DNA from: Symbiodinium natans
Taxonomy: Eukaryota; Sar; Dinophyceae; Suessiales; Symbiodiniaceae
NCBI GenBank assembly: GCA_905221605.1
Contig: CAJNDS010002322.1
Span: 258,081-322,080, forward strand
DNA length: 64,000 nucleotides
Direction of reading: 5' to 3'
A program made the position numbers and the translations under genes. Positions 49,252 through 60,062 of the stretch are shown here, in pieces; within the stretch, counting starts at the first letter, position 1, and every line of letters begins with the position of its first letter. The notes under the pieces were generated by a model that saw only the letters and a list, made by a program, of their open reading frames with translations, made no database searches and was not told where the DNA came from.

Positions 49252-51246
49252 ATGCGGCCCTTGACCATACACTGTCTTGCCGGCTCCACGTTTGAGCTCT
49301 ATGTGGACGATGCGGAAACGGGTCTGGATGTGCGGAGGCGAGTCGCAGAAAGCGTTGGCCATTCCACAGCATCAATCGTGCTGACTTCGGGGGACGGTGT
49401 CCTCGAACTGCACCAGCCGCTGCTGCAACAAGTTCAAAACCAAAAGCTCACATACGTAGTGCAAAAATGTGGCGCAGGCCGTGCGGCGCGCAGCATAAAG
49501 CAAGCGCTAGCAAAGACGGGATTGAATGACGACAAGGATGCCATTGATGTCGTTGTTGCCTTGACCTTCGACAAATCTTTTGACCGGAGCTTGGAAGGGG
49601 TGCAGCTTCCCAGCGGCCTACAGACCTTGAATTTGGGCAATAGATTCAACCAGAGCTTGGAATGGGTGCAGCTTCCCAGCGGCCTACAGAGCTTGACCTT
49701 CGGCTACTGTTTCAACCAGAGCTTGGAAGGGGTGCAGCTTCCCAGCGGCCTACAGAGCTTGACCTTCGGATCTGAGTTCAACCAGAGTTTGGAAGGGGTG
49801 CAGCTTCCCAGCAGCCTACAAACCTTGACCTTCGGCGACATGTTCAACCAGAGTTTGGAAGGGGTGCAGCTTCCCAGCGGCCTACAGACCTTGACCTTCG
49901 GAATTGAGTTCAACCAGAGTTTGGAAGGGTTGCAGCTTCCCAGCGGGCTGAAGACCTTGACCTTCGGCTATTGTTTCAACCAGAGTTTGGAAGGGGTGCA
50001 GCTTCCCAGCGGCCTACAGACCTTGACCTTCGGCGATGATTTCAACCAGAGCTTGGAAGGGGTGCAGCTTCCCAGCGGCCTACAGACCTTGACCTTCGGT
50101 TATGAGTTCAACCAGAGCTTGGAAGGGGTGCAGCTTCCCAGCGGCCTGCAGACCTTGACCTTCGGATCTGAGTTCAACCAGAGCTTGGCAGGGGTGCAGC
50201 TTCCCAGCGTCCTACAAACCCTGACCTTCGACGTCCACTTCGACAAGAGCTTGGCAGGAGTGCAGCTACCCAGCGGCCTACAGACCTTGACCTTCGGATC
50301 TAAGTTCAACCAGAGTTTGGAAGGGGTGCAGCTTCCCAGCGGCCTACAGAGCTTGACCTTCGGCTATTGTTTCAACCAGAGCTTTGAAGGGGCGCGGCTT
50401 CCCAGCGGCCTACAGACCTTGACGTTCGGCAATAGATTCAACCAGAGCTTGGAAGGGGTGCAGCTTCCCAGCGGCCTGCAGACCTTGACCTTACGCGGCA
50501 TTTTCGACCAGAGCTTGGAAGGGGTGCAGCTTCCCAGCGGCCTACAGACCTTGACCTTCGGAATTGAGTTCAACCAGAGTTTGGAAGGGTTGCAGCTTCC
50601 CAGCGGGCTGAAGACCTTGACCTTCGGCTATTGTTTCAACCAGAGTTTGGAAGGGGTGCAGCTTCCCAGCGGCCTACAGACCTTGACCTTCGGCGATGAT
50701 TTCAACCAGAGCTTGGAAGGGGTGCAGCTTCCCAGCGGCCTACAGACCTTGACCTTCGGATCTGAGTTCAACCAGAGTTTGGAAGGGGTGCAGCTTCCCA
50801 GCGGCCTACAGACCTTGACCTTCGGAATTGAGTTCAACCAGAGCTTGGAAGGGGTGCAGCTTCCCAGCGGCCTACAGACCTTGAATTTGGGCAATAGATT
50901 CAACCAGAGCTTGGAATGGGTGCAGCTTCCCAGCGGCCTACAGAGCTTGACCTTCGGCTACTGTTTCAACCAGAGCTTGGAAGGGGTGCAGCTTCCCAGC
51001 GGCCTACAGACCTTGACCTTCGGATCTGAGTTCAACCAGAGTTTGGAAGGGGTGCAGCTTCCCAGCAGCCTACAAACCTTGACCTTCGGCGACATGTTCA
51101 ACCAGAGCTTGGAAGGGGTGCAGCTTCCCAGCAGCCTACAGACCTTGACCTTCGGCGACAGCTTCGAGCAGAGCTTGGAAGGGGTGCAGCTTCCGTGCTC
51201 CTTGCGGCGCTTCTCCTCGCACATGTTTGAGGTAGAGACTCGTTAA
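49252..51246 (+). CDS. Ubiquitin-like/FNIP-repeat protein, 25 repeats
   Basis: Intronless, 664 codons from ATG (MRPLTIHC) to TAA. The N-terminal ubiquitin-like region of about 75 residues is close to that of the gene at 20974 (FELYVDDAETGLDVRRR; TSGDGVLELHQPLL). Then 25 FNIP-type repeats of 22 residues, e.g. LTFGSEFNQSLEGVQLPSGL. Repeats 2-5 recur as 21-24 (1254 bp apart) and 6-8 recur as 16-18 (660 bp apart) with almost no base changes, showing internal block duplication. The C-terminus LRRFSSHMFEVETR matches its paralogue. No catalytic motif, signal peptide or membrane segment. Likely a cytosolic scaffold or adaptor; function unproven. Confidence 0.88.
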   Translation: MRPLTIHCLAGSTFELYVDDAETGLDVRRRVAESVGHSTASIVLTSGDGVLELHQPLLQQVQNQKLTYVVQKCGAGRAARSIKQALAKTGLNDDKDAIDVVVALTFDKSFDRSLEGVQLPSGLQTLNLGNRFNQSLEWVQLPSGLQSLTFGYCFNQSLEGVQLPSGLQSLTFGSEFNQSLEGVQLPSSLQTLTFGDMFNQSLEGVQLPSGLQTLTFGIEFNQSLEGLQLPSGLKTLTFGYCFNQSLEGVQLPSGLQTLTFGDDFNQSLEGVQLPSGLQTLTFGYEFNQSLEGVQLPSGLQTLTFGSEFNQSLAGVQLPSVLQTLTFDVHFDKSLAGVQLPSGLQTLTFGSKFNQSLEGVQLPSGLQSLTFGYCFNQSFEGARLPSGLQTLTFGNRFNQSLEGVQLPSGLQTLTLRGIFDQSLEGVQLPSGLQTLTFGIEFNQSLEGLQLPSGLKTLTFGYCFNQSLEGVQLPSGLQTLTFGDDFNQSLEGVQLPSGLQTLTFGSEFNQSLEGVQLPSGLQTLTFGIEFNQSLEGVQLPSGLQTLNLGNRFNQSLEWVQLPSGLQSLTFGYCFNQSLEGVQLPSGLQTLTFGSEFNQSLEGVQLPSSLQTLTFGDMFNQSLEGVQLPSSLQTLTFGDSFEQSLEGVQLPCSLRRFSSHMFEVETR

Positions 51247-51604
51247 ACTCTGAGGGTGCGAATGGAAAAGGAGCTTGACCATATGCGCAGTCGATCTTAC
51301 ATTGACAGCTTGGCGCGTGGGCACGCCCTCTTGGCAGGTCTCTAGACTTCATGCCTCCGCCTAGATCCTACGCCCAAAAACCCCTAAACAGCCGTCTTGG
51401 CTAACAGTCGCGAGGTGCAGGTGCGCATGGGTTCACGTACCCAGAACAGAAGGACCCGGCTCAGCCTTGCAGTCGCATCCCTGATGCCTGTTTTGTTGGA
51501 GGTTATAATGATTCGTAACCACCAAGCCCTATAAGCATTCACCTTAGCCCCTAAACCCTAAACTCTAAACTCTAAACCCTAAACCCTAAAACCCTTCCTG
51601 GAAG
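51247..51604. other. Downstream of FNIP gene
   Basis: Unique sequence sharing TTAAACTCTGAG with the paralogue's 3' flank, a GC-rich segment (51413-51510) open but without clear splice sites, and a short CCCTAAA run (51549-51592). Confidence 0.5.
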
Positions 51605-51650
51605 GGAAGAAGCGCAAGCCGTCGTTCCCGCGCCTTGGCTTCATCCTCCG
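51605..51650 (+). CDS. Weak candidate exon, basic
   Basis: Frame KKRKPSFPRLGFILR up to CTCCG|GTCACT, followed directly by a GGTAGCCCAGT-family remnant. Acceptor GGAAG is weak. Confidence 0.4.
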
Positions 51651-51745
51651 GTCACTTTGCGGGCCCTTATTACCTTTTTTTAGGGTTTAGGTTCCCTTAC
51701 AAAATCCCCTTTAGACCAAAACAGGTGCCCTTTTCATACCTAGGT
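51651..51745. mobile_element. Degenerate GGTAGCCCAGT-family element
   Basis: Keeps the internal CCCTTATTACCTTTTTT, GGTTCCCTTACAAAATCCCC and GTGCCCTTTTCATACCTAGG; the left terminus is lost. Its T-rich core has converted to TTTAGGGTTTAGG. Confidence 0.55.
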
Positions 51746-53944
51746 TGGGTTTCTTGTGGGTTTAGTCAACTTCTACCGTTGCTATGGGGCCTGCTTTTGG
51801 CTTTAGGGCCTTACTCTCGTGGAACGCAGAACCTTTGTTAGGCCCTAAACCCTAAACCCTAAACCCTAAACCCTAAACCCTAAACCCTAAACCCGGACGT
51901 TCACAGAAGCATGTGTTTACAGAAGAGCGCCTTGGGCCTGCTTATTTTGGCAACGGTTAGGGTTTAGGGTTTAGGGTTTAGGGTTTAGGGTTTTGGGGTT
52001 TTGGGGTTTTGGGGTTTTGGGGTTTTGGGGTTTTGGGTTTAGGGGTTTAGGGTTTAGGGTTCAGGGTTTAGCGTCATCCAATCCATTTATCTTTTTCGCT
52101 TGGGCGCTCGGGCTGTAAGGCCCTCGGCCGAGCGTTCGAGGTCTGTCGCTCGAAGGAAGCGACCCCTCACTTAGTTTAGGGTTTAAGGTTTAGGGTTTAG
52201 GGTTTAGGGCTTAGGGTTTAGGGTTTAGGGTTTAGTTTAGGGTGTAGGGTTTAGGGTTTAACGTTTAGCGTTTAGCGTTTAGGAGTTTAGGGTTTAGGGT
52301 TTGGGGCTTCAGGGTTCAGGATTACAGAGACACCCGCGTGCACCCCTGCAATTTCCGAAGGATTGCCTAGCATGTGCTTCATGCGATGTCTCGGACCGCG
52401 GCAAATCCGGACTGCTTCCATTGAGCAATACCTAAACCCTAAAGCCAAAACCCCAAAACCCTAAGAAACCACCGATGCTTACAACCCTACGGGCCCATTC
52501 TACCTCTCTAGTATATACGGTTATATACGTGGGCTCTAAAGCTAGTATATAGGGGAACCTCTTCAAGGGTCAAGTATATATCCCTCAACTCTAACCCCTA
52601 AACCTTGGACCATGTTATAGGTACAAGCCTCACCGTCTGTCCTGGACAGGCCAACGGACATCGGCCTTCCTTACGACAACGTCAGTACTCGGCTAAGGGA
52701 TGGCCGTACCCAGACCACCTTTAGCGTGTAACCTCTAATCGTATCCTTGTAGGGTCGGTTCAGGGTTTTGGGTTCAGGGTTTGCCGGCCCCCCCCCCCCC
52801 CCGGGGCCCCCTGCCCCTCATGGCTTGGATTCCTGGACGGTCCCGCTGCCAGGCCCCTTTTGTGGCCCTTTGCGGGAAGTCGGGCCCAGGGCAAGAGTCC
52901 TCCAGGGGCCCAGTACCCTTTTTAGGGAAGGCTCTGTCAAGGCCTTTATGGGTCCCTGACGCAACTTCAAAATTGAAAGAGGCATTGGCGAAAAAAAGAA
53001 CAAAAGCTAATAAAGGGTTTCCTGACCTTCAAGTAAAATAAGGGCCTCTACGGGCCCTGACACGCCGAAGGCCCGAAAAGGGCCGAGGCTACCCCCAACC
53101 CCAGCTTACACCCTAACACCGCAAGTTTAAAAACATAAAAGCGAGCATCGGTGCACAAGAAAATAAATTCAATAAACGCTAAACCCTAATGGAGTTTTGT
53201 TTGGGTGGCCGGGGTGGGTTGACGGGCAACGCGGGCGCGCGGCCCGGGGCGTTTCACACCCGAGCGCGCGCCCTCCTCTGACACACCCTACCCTAAACCC
53301 TAAACCCTAAATCCTAAACCCTAAAACAAACCAAAAACTAGCCAACAAGGGTCTGCTTGAAGGCAAGGGAGGCCTTGTTTTTTTCTTGAACTCCCAAGTT
53401 CGGCATGCAACTGCCGTTCTGGAGGTGACTGGGGGTAAGCTTCAGGCTTTAGGGTTTAGCGTGTAGGATTTAGGGTTTAGGGTTGGCTCTTTTTGTTGGG
53501 AGTTCTGGGGTTTAGGGCTTAGGGCTGAGGTCTCTTTGGGAATTTCTTTAAGATTCACACAAAATAGAAAGAGCGAGGAGGATGCATTGATGAGCAACGC
53601 ACAGATCCTAAACCTTAGAAGCCTTAAGGCCCTAAACCCGAAACCCTAAACCCTAAACCCATAGTGGTTCAATCGGAGAATGGGGCCCACCATTTTTGTT
53701 TATCGTCTACACTAGGTCCTTTCTCTTTGTACAACTATGTGTTAATCAGACAGTTGCTGTACCCCAAACCCTAGACCCTAGACCCTAGACCCTTAAACCA
53801 TTCAAGCCAAAGCCCGCAAATCTTTGCATGCGCGACAACGCAGCAGCGCTTAGCAGCCTGGGTTTAGGGTGTAGGGTTCAGGTTTTGGGGTTTAGGGTTC
53901 AGGGTTTAGGGTGGGGTGTAGGCGGGGTTTTAGGCTCGAGGCTT
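51746..53944. repeat. Arrays including TTTTGGGG; unique DNA
   Basis: CCCTAAA (51842-51893), TTTAGGG then TTTTGGGG 8-mers (51956-52030), TTTAGGG (52176-52305), unique DNA 52310-53270 with a poly-C tract (52789-52802), short CCCTAAA runs, and degenerate repeat. No supported gene. Confidence 0.6.
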
Positions 53945-54145
53945 CCAGCACCTCTGCCTGAGCTTTTTACAGAGCCCAAAACCTTCGAAGCGCATGCATC
54001 TTGCGAGGGTGATATCCCATGGTATTACGTGACCTTTATTTTCAAGTATGCTGCATGGTATGTTTATGCGATGTATGATCGAATGTTGGCCCGTTATGAT
54101 GTTGTAAGCTTAAAACCTGACTTCCTTGAGGGTTACCACCCCTAG
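53945..54145 (+). CDS. Possible small open frame, aromatic-rich
   Basis: Frame ending TAG at 54143-54145 includes GDIPWYYVTFIFKYAAWYV and YAMYDRMLARYDVV, unusually aromatic and hydrophobic. No start or splice site is certain; upstream of 53945 the frame runs through repeat. Not recognised. Confidence 0.3.
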   Translation, partial: PAPLPELFTEPKTFEAHASCEGDIPWYYVTFIFKYAAWYVYAMYDRMLARYDVVSLKPDFLEGYHP

Positions 54146-54581
54146 ACCCTGAACACCAAAATCCTGGGGCCCTAAACCCTCAACAACCTAAACCTAAACC
54201 CTAAACAACCCAAACCTAAACCCCAAACAACCTACGTAAACCCTAAGCAACCTGGACCCAAAACCCTAAACCCTAAACCCTAACCCCTAAACCCCCTAAA
54301 CCCCTAAACCCCTAAACCCCTAAACCCCCAAAACCCTAAACCCCTAAACCCCCTAAACCCCCTAAACCCCTAAACCCCCCTAAACTAAACCCCTAAACCC
54401 CTAAACCCCCCCTAAACCCGAAACCCCTAAACCCCATAAACCCCTAAACCACCCCCTAAACCCCCTAAACCCCTAAAACCCCTAAAACCCTAAAACCCCA
54501 CCCCTAAACCCCTAAACCCCTAAACCCCTAAACCCCCTAACCCTCAACCCTAAACCCTAAACCCCTAAACCCTTACCCCAG
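54146..54581. repeat. CCCCTAAA-rich array
   Basis: Degenerate AACCTAAA then mostly 8-base CCCCTAAA units with CCCCCTAAA variants (54260-54575), the C-strand form of the TTTAGGGG array at 46014. Confidence 0.85.
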
Positions 54582-54650
54582 AGTCGCTAGGTGGCTGCTG
54601 CTGTGGATCCCGGGCATCCTCCTGGGACTGGGTGTGCTTCTGCTACCGAG
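54582..54650 (+). CDS. Candidate exon with membrane helix
   Basis: After TTACCCCAG, VARWLLLWIPGILLGLGVLL then LPR, a clear transmembrane helix, ending CCGAG|GTTGAT. Unidentified membrane protein; it could belong with the islands at 55239-56448. Confidence 0.6.
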
Positions 54651-55238
54651 GTTGATCTGGAACACTCTTTGTGCCAGGAGTTTAGGGTTTAGGGTTTAAG
54701 GCTTAGGGAAGAGGGCTGAGGGCTTTAAGGGCTAAGGGCTTGGGGATTAGGGTTTGGGGCTTAGGGTTTAGGTTTAGGGTTTAGGTTGTGCAGGTTGTTC
54801 AGGATTCAGGAGGTTGAGGGTTTTTGGGTTTAGGGTGTTAGGTCGTTTAGGGTGTTAGGTTGTTTAGGGTTTAGGTTTAGGGCTAGGGCTTAGCTCGTGT
54901 AAGCTTTAGGGTTTAGGGTTTAGGGTTTAGGTTGTTTAGGGCTTAGGGCTTAGGGCTTAGGGCTTAGGGATTGTGATTTGGAAGCCGTTGTCTTAAAGTT
55001 CGGTTGGCCCGAATCCCTGTATCACCCTGTCCATGACCATATATACTTATGCATCCCGATCTAGAACCCTGAAAGTATCCCTTCTGTACCTATCTCTCTA
55101 TGTATAGGGGTGTCTTTAGATATGTGTTTAAACTTTTGCGGTTTTGTCTATCCACTTGCAGAACCCTAAACCCTGAACTCTAAACCCCAAACCCTAAACC
55201 TCAACCCCTAAACCCGTACATCGGCAACTCCACCCAAG
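54651..55238. repeat. TTTAGGG-derived degenerate region
   Basis: Mixed TTTAGGG, GCTTAGGG and GGTTGTTTAGG (54680-54975), unique AT-richer DNA (54976-55160), CCCTAAA (55160-55215). Confidence 0.7.
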
Positions 55239-55308
55239 GCTGCGTCTTGCGGGGCCCGACATGCAGATTCGCACAGCCAGCAAGGCCGAAGTTGGTCAAA
55301 AGATTTAA
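55239..55308 (+). CDS. Candidate exon, unrecognised
   Basis: After ACCCAAG, reads LRLAGPDMQIRTASKAEVGQ… and TAA at 55306-55308, or splices at TTAAG|GATT. TTTAGGG/TTTGGGG repeats follow. Confidence 0.5.
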
Positions 55309-56064
55309 GGATTCGGGTTTAGGGTTTGGGGTTTGGGGATTTAGGGTTTAGGGTTTAGGGTTTAGGGGTTTAGGGTTTAGGGTTCAGAGTTTGGGGTTTA
55401 GGGTTTGGGGTCTTGGGGCTTTTGGGTCATTTGGATCTGGGGTTTATGGTTCAGGGGGTTTAGGGTTTGAAGGGTCTGGGGTTTGGGGCATTTGGGGCTT
55501 ATGGGTTAGAGGTTAGGGTATAGGGTTTGGGGTTTCGGGTTCAAGGCCTAGGAGTTTGGGTTCAGGGTTTCGGGGTGTCTGGTTAGGGTTAATTAGGGTT
55601 TAGGGTTTGGGGTTTGAGTTTTTGGGTTCACTGTTTGTGGTTTAGGGTTTAGGGGGTTAGGGTCTGTAGGATAGCAGGATCTACGGGAATCATACGGTTT
55701 GTAGGCTTACATGTGCCCGCACTCCCCGTTCTCGCCACGCCCCTCCCTCCAGCCTCCCCCCCCTCCCCACCCCCACAGCAGGACAGCGGGTGAGAGGGGA
55801 AACCCTAAACCTACAACCCTGAACCCTGCACCCAACACCCGAAAGCCACCATGAATTACGGGGGGAGGGGGAAGTGAAAACCCTGTACCCTGCAACCATG
55901 AACCACAGGGGGCGATGGGGGGAACCCCAAACCCGTCAGGAAGCACAGAAAAACCCTATAAACTCTGCAACCCTCAACCCTAAACCCTAAACGCTAAACC
56001 CTAATCCCTAAACCCTAAACCCTAAACCCTAAACCCTAAGACACCCTGAGCCCCAACCCACAAG
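55309..56064. repeat. TTTGGGG/TTTAGGG degenerate region
   Basis: Long T/G-rich stretch (55316-55665), a C-rich unique block (55690-55930) open on the reverse strand but unrecognised, CCCTAAA (55976-56040). Confidence 0.65.
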
Positions 56065-56133
56065 GAGCCCATGATTCTCGTCATCAAGGCGGAGATTCAG
56101 GATGCGCAGCGGCAAGAGCAAGCAGAGACTTGA
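56065..56133 (+). CDS. Candidate terminal exon, helical
   Basis: After CCACAAG, reads EPMILVIKAEIQDAQRQEQA, ET and TGA at 56131-56133. The in-frame stop and charged helix suggest a C-terminus. TTTAGGG follows. Confidence 0.6.
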   Translation, partial: EPMILVIKAEIQDAQRQEQAET

Positions 56134-56390
56134 AGCCGCCTCTGTTTAGGGTTTAGGGCTTAGGGATACCTTCAGAACTTAAAGCCCACTTTTCGTAGGT
56201 TACCTAAGCATCCTAGACAGGGGTTTTATAGTAAGGACACAGGAAAAAGTAGGTTGTCGTTTCTTAAGGTGGTGTTCAGGCTTTAAGGATTGGGGTTTAG
56301 GCTGAGGCTAAACCCTAAACCCTAAACCCTAAACCCTAAACCCTGAACCCTGAACCCTAAACCCTAAACCCTAAACAGCCCCTCCACCAG
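56134..56390. other. Between islands
   Basis: Short TTTAGGG, unique DNA, CCCTAAA (56310-56376), then CCACCAG. Confidence 0.55.
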
Positions 56391-56448
56391 CAGAGCGACT
56401 CGGAGAAGCGGCGCCTGAGACTTGCGCGGGACTTTTGTCGGCCCGCCG
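56391..56448 (+). CDS. Candidate exon, charged
   Basis: After CTCCACCAG, reads QSDSEKRRLRLARDFCRPA to GCCG|GTTCCG. CCCTAAA upstream. Family not recognised. Confidence 0.55.
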
Positions 56449-57434
56449 GTTCCGTTTTTTTGGGAGTGGGCCCCTAACATGGGGGCTTCCCAGATATGAA
56501 AGAGGCCCCAGGGGCTGAACCACACCGTAAGAACCCCAAAACCCTAAACCCTAAACCCTAAACCCTAAACCCTAAACCCTAAGTCTTCATCTGTGTAGCT
56601 TACATATGATTCCGGGGTGCCGGTGCATTCGAAGAATGCCAAACACAGCACCCCCTACCAGCCTACCCTATGCCCTCAAATCCCAAACCCCCTAAACCCT
56701 AAACCCTAAGTCCCAGCCCCCCTTGCCCTAGAGATGCTTAACACCACACCCGATAAGACCCCCTAAAATCCCTGCAGAAATCCAAAACCCTAAGCCCTAA
56801 GCCCTAAACTCTAAACCCTAAACCCTAAACCTAAACCCCAAGCCCCCATATAAAGAAGCCCTGCAGACCCCAAGCCCCGAAACCCGACGCGCGCTTTTCG
56901 GGCAAAAGAGGGGCGATCCAGGGTGGGCAGCGAGGGTGTGAAACGCATACGTATATGGTCATGTCTCTAAAATATGGTCCCTTTTGGGGTTCTTATGATA
57001 AGGGTTTAGGGTTTAGGGTTTAGGGTTTAGAGTTTAGGGTTTAGGGCCCCTCTTATGTAGGGTACCCCAAAGGGGCCATATCTTAGAGAACTGACCACAG
57101 GTGTATGTGTATGTGTATGACCAAACCCCAAACCCCCAACCCCCCAACCCCAAACCCCAAACCCCAAACCCCAACCCCCAAATCCCAAACCCCAAACCCC
57201 AAACCCCAAACCCCAAACCCCAAACCCCAAACCCCAAACCCTAAACCCTAAACCCTAAACCTGCACAACATCCTGAAGACTGAGGCCTCGCCAGAGATCT
57301 CCCCCCCCCAACCCTTACGCTATTCCGGATAGCCCTAAACGCTAAACCCTAAACCCTCAACCCTGACTTGACCAGAACCTTGAACCCTTGCGCCAAAGCC
57401 CGAAGAGCTCACCCGAAGCACTGAAACCGGCCAG
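56449..57434. repeat. Arrays including CCCCAAA
   Basis: CCCTAAA (56536-56582, 56690-56708, 56800-56840), TTTAGGG (57001-57047), a GTATGTGTATGA tract, CCCCAAA array (57121-57238) turning into CCCTAAA (57239-57262), then unique sequence. Confidence 0.75.
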
Positions 57435-57501
57435 GTGCCCGCGCACCTGCCGCGCAAAGGCCTTGGATGCACCCTTCAACCCCCACCAGCTAAAGCCGAA
57501 G
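57435..57501 (+). CDS. Candidate exon, unrecognised
   Basis: After CCGGCCAG, reads VPAHLPRKGLGCTLQPPPAK… to GAAG|GTTAGGG, the donor again lying at the first telomere-like unit. Confidence 0.5.
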
Positions 57502-59840
57502 GTTAGGGTTTAGGGTTTAGGGTTTAGGGTTTAGGGTTTAGGGTTTAGGGTTTAGGGTTTAGGGTTTAGGGTGTAGGGTGTAGGGTGTAGGGTGTAGGGT
57601 TTAGGGTTTAGGGTTTAGGGTTTAGGGTTTAGTCTTGGGTGAAACCCTACAAACCCCACACCAAAACTGGACCCCGAAGCCCAAGGGTTAGGATCCGGGA
57701 CTTGCTTACGTGAACCCAAATGACTGACTTGACCCGGAATATCTGTTAGGGTTTAGGGTTTAGGGTTTAGGGTTTAGGGTTTAGGGTTTAGGGTTTAGGG
57801 TTTAGGGTTTAGGGTTCTCCTGAGAGTTCGCCTGAGGTGTTTCAACCCAAAACCCTGGAAGGTTCTTTGAAGTTAATTGGGAGGGGGATCCCAGGAAACC
57901 CTAAAGCCTAAACCCTAAACCCTAAACCCTGTCGCCTTTTGTGCCGTAGCGTTGAGAGCATGGTTTGGTTAAGGGTCGTGGGGGCTCCTGATGCACCGCA
58001 ATGTACCGGGCAAGTACGCCCCAAACCCTAAACCCGCACGGCTACCGTCAAGGTCTAAGGTTCCAAGTATGGGGCTCTTGCGGCCCCTGCTATCGAACCC
58101 TTACCCACAATGCGAAATCAACGCCCCGTACTCCGGATCCCTATTAACCATGGTACGGGGCCACATTAAGGGGCCAAGGTCCCCAACCTGAAAACCCTAT
58201 AACCCTATAACCTTATAACCCTATAACCCTATAACCCTATAACCCCATAACCCTATAACCCTATAAACCCTAAAGACAAGGGCCCAAGCAGCCACTGGCC
58301 AGGTGTAGACACGTCCTCGCAAAAGAGCGGAAGCAGCTAGTAGGAGCTACGGGAGGGGCCATCCACATGCATAACTTGAGTGCTCACGACAATGTAGACC
58401 CTAATCTCCAAACCCCTCCCAAACTAGGACCCGGAGTAGGCCCGTATTCCTTTTTTTAAGGGGTGTAGGTTCCCTGAGAATCCCCTTTAAACCAAAAAGG
58501 GTGCCCTGTTCATACCTAGGCTACTCTTGGGTCTAGCAAAATCTACAGCCTGATGGATGGCCCTTCCCAACAGTGATTCCCGTAGTTAAGCGCACTGGGT
58601 CCTGAGAGGTCTGGAGCAAATGTTTCGGCTTGGGGGGGGGGGGGGGGGGCAGCGTTTTTCTCATGTGCTGGATAGGGTTTAGGGTTTAGGGTTTAGGGTT
58701 TAGGGTTTAGGGGTTTAGGGTTCAGGGTTCAGGGTTTAGGGTTTTGGGTTTTGGGTTTAGGGTTACTCAGGTGCTGGAGTGGGGATTTATGGCTTAGGGT
58801 TGATCATTTGCTGGGTATAAATTCGGAGCACGCTTTGCTTTCCCTATTGCTTAAGTCTAGATCCCTGGCGTCAAGCACTGGTTGAAAGGCCCAAAACCCT
58901 AAACCCCACGGGTACCCTTCCTATAATGTGGTTTCCTGAACCCTAAGCCCTGAACCCTAAACCCTAAGCCCTAAGCCCTAAACCCTAAACCCTAAACCCT
59001 AAACCCTAAACCCTAAACCCTTCCTCCTGGGATCGGCTCTACATGATAAAGCTCCCAGAGCATCGAGGCAGACCTCGGTAGGGTTTCAGGGTCTCGGCCT
59101 TGGGGTTGTTTCGGGTTTAGGGTTATAGGGTTTAGGGTTTAGGGTTTAGGGTTTAGGGTTTAGGGTTTAGGGTTTAGGGTTTAGGGTTTAGGGTTTAGGG
59201 TTTAGGGGGTTTAGGGGGTTTAGGGTTTTTAGGGTTTTTAGGGCTTAGGGTTTAGGGGGTTTAGGGTTTATAGGGTGTTTCAGTAGAGCTATAGACATGG
59301 CTCTCACTGGGTAAAGGGCTGGATGGCTTGTTTTCCACGCGTCTTGAACCCAGGACCACACGTTTCACCCGGAATATCCTCACCAGCCAGAAGATCTGGG
59401 GTGCTCGGATCAGATTTTCAGTGGTAACGGGTTTAGGGTTTAGGGCCTAGGTCCCACGCAGCCCTAAGGCCCTAAACCCCCAAACCCCAAATCTTGAACC
59501 AGTGGCGGGTGGCCTACGTGGACCCCTCGAAAAGCCCTAGAAGCTGGGGTTAAGGGTTTAAGGACCCTAAACCCCAAACCCTAAGTCCTAAGCCCTAAAA
59601 AATAAACCATGTTTTTCTAGGGTTTTTGGGGCCCTTCAACCATGGGATAAAAGCCCCAGATAAGGGGAGCCCTTGTTGGGAGGACCTGCGGGGCAGCAGA
59701 ACCTAGCGAATGAGGGAATGAGGTTTTCTCCCTCAACCCTGAACCCTAAACTCTAATCCCTATAGGTAATTGCAGGGGATATAGGAGGGTTCTTGGTAGG
59801 AGAATCTGCGCCAGCAGGCCCTTGGGATGTTTAGTATTAT
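57502..59840. repeat. Arrays and unique DNA, no supported gene
   Basis: TTTAGGG arrays at 57502-57632 (with GTGTAGG variants), 57748-57815, 58673-58765, 59110-59280; CCCTATAA units 58189-58265; a GGTAGCCCAGT-family remnant 58432-58535; a poly-G tract 58635-58650; CCCTAAA 58925-59022. Unique blocks lack supported frames. Confidence 0.65.
58432..58535. mobile_element. Degenerate GGTAGCCCAGT-family element
   Basis: Retains GTAGGCCCGTATTCC, AAACCAAAAAGGGTGCCC and CATACCTAGGCTACTC in the same order as 30358-30506 and 51651-51745. Confidence 0.5.
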
Positions 59841-60062
59841 ACATATATATATATATATGCTACCCCCCCCCCCAGCGACCTACCCTTTTTAGGCCTTTTT
59901 AGCAAAAAACAACAAAGGAGACCCAAAAGTCGCGTAGTTAATCACCGGGTAATGAAGGACAGTTACTGGGACACCCGCCTCACAGACCCCGATAAGCCAG
60001 CATTGGAAGAATCTACATTTTGAATCTGAAGCGGACAATGCTGTTTTTAGATGTTTAGATCA

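Noticed and set aside
49434-51224. Reverse-strand frames within the second FNIP gene
   Set aside because: Same artefact of the 66-bp repeat.
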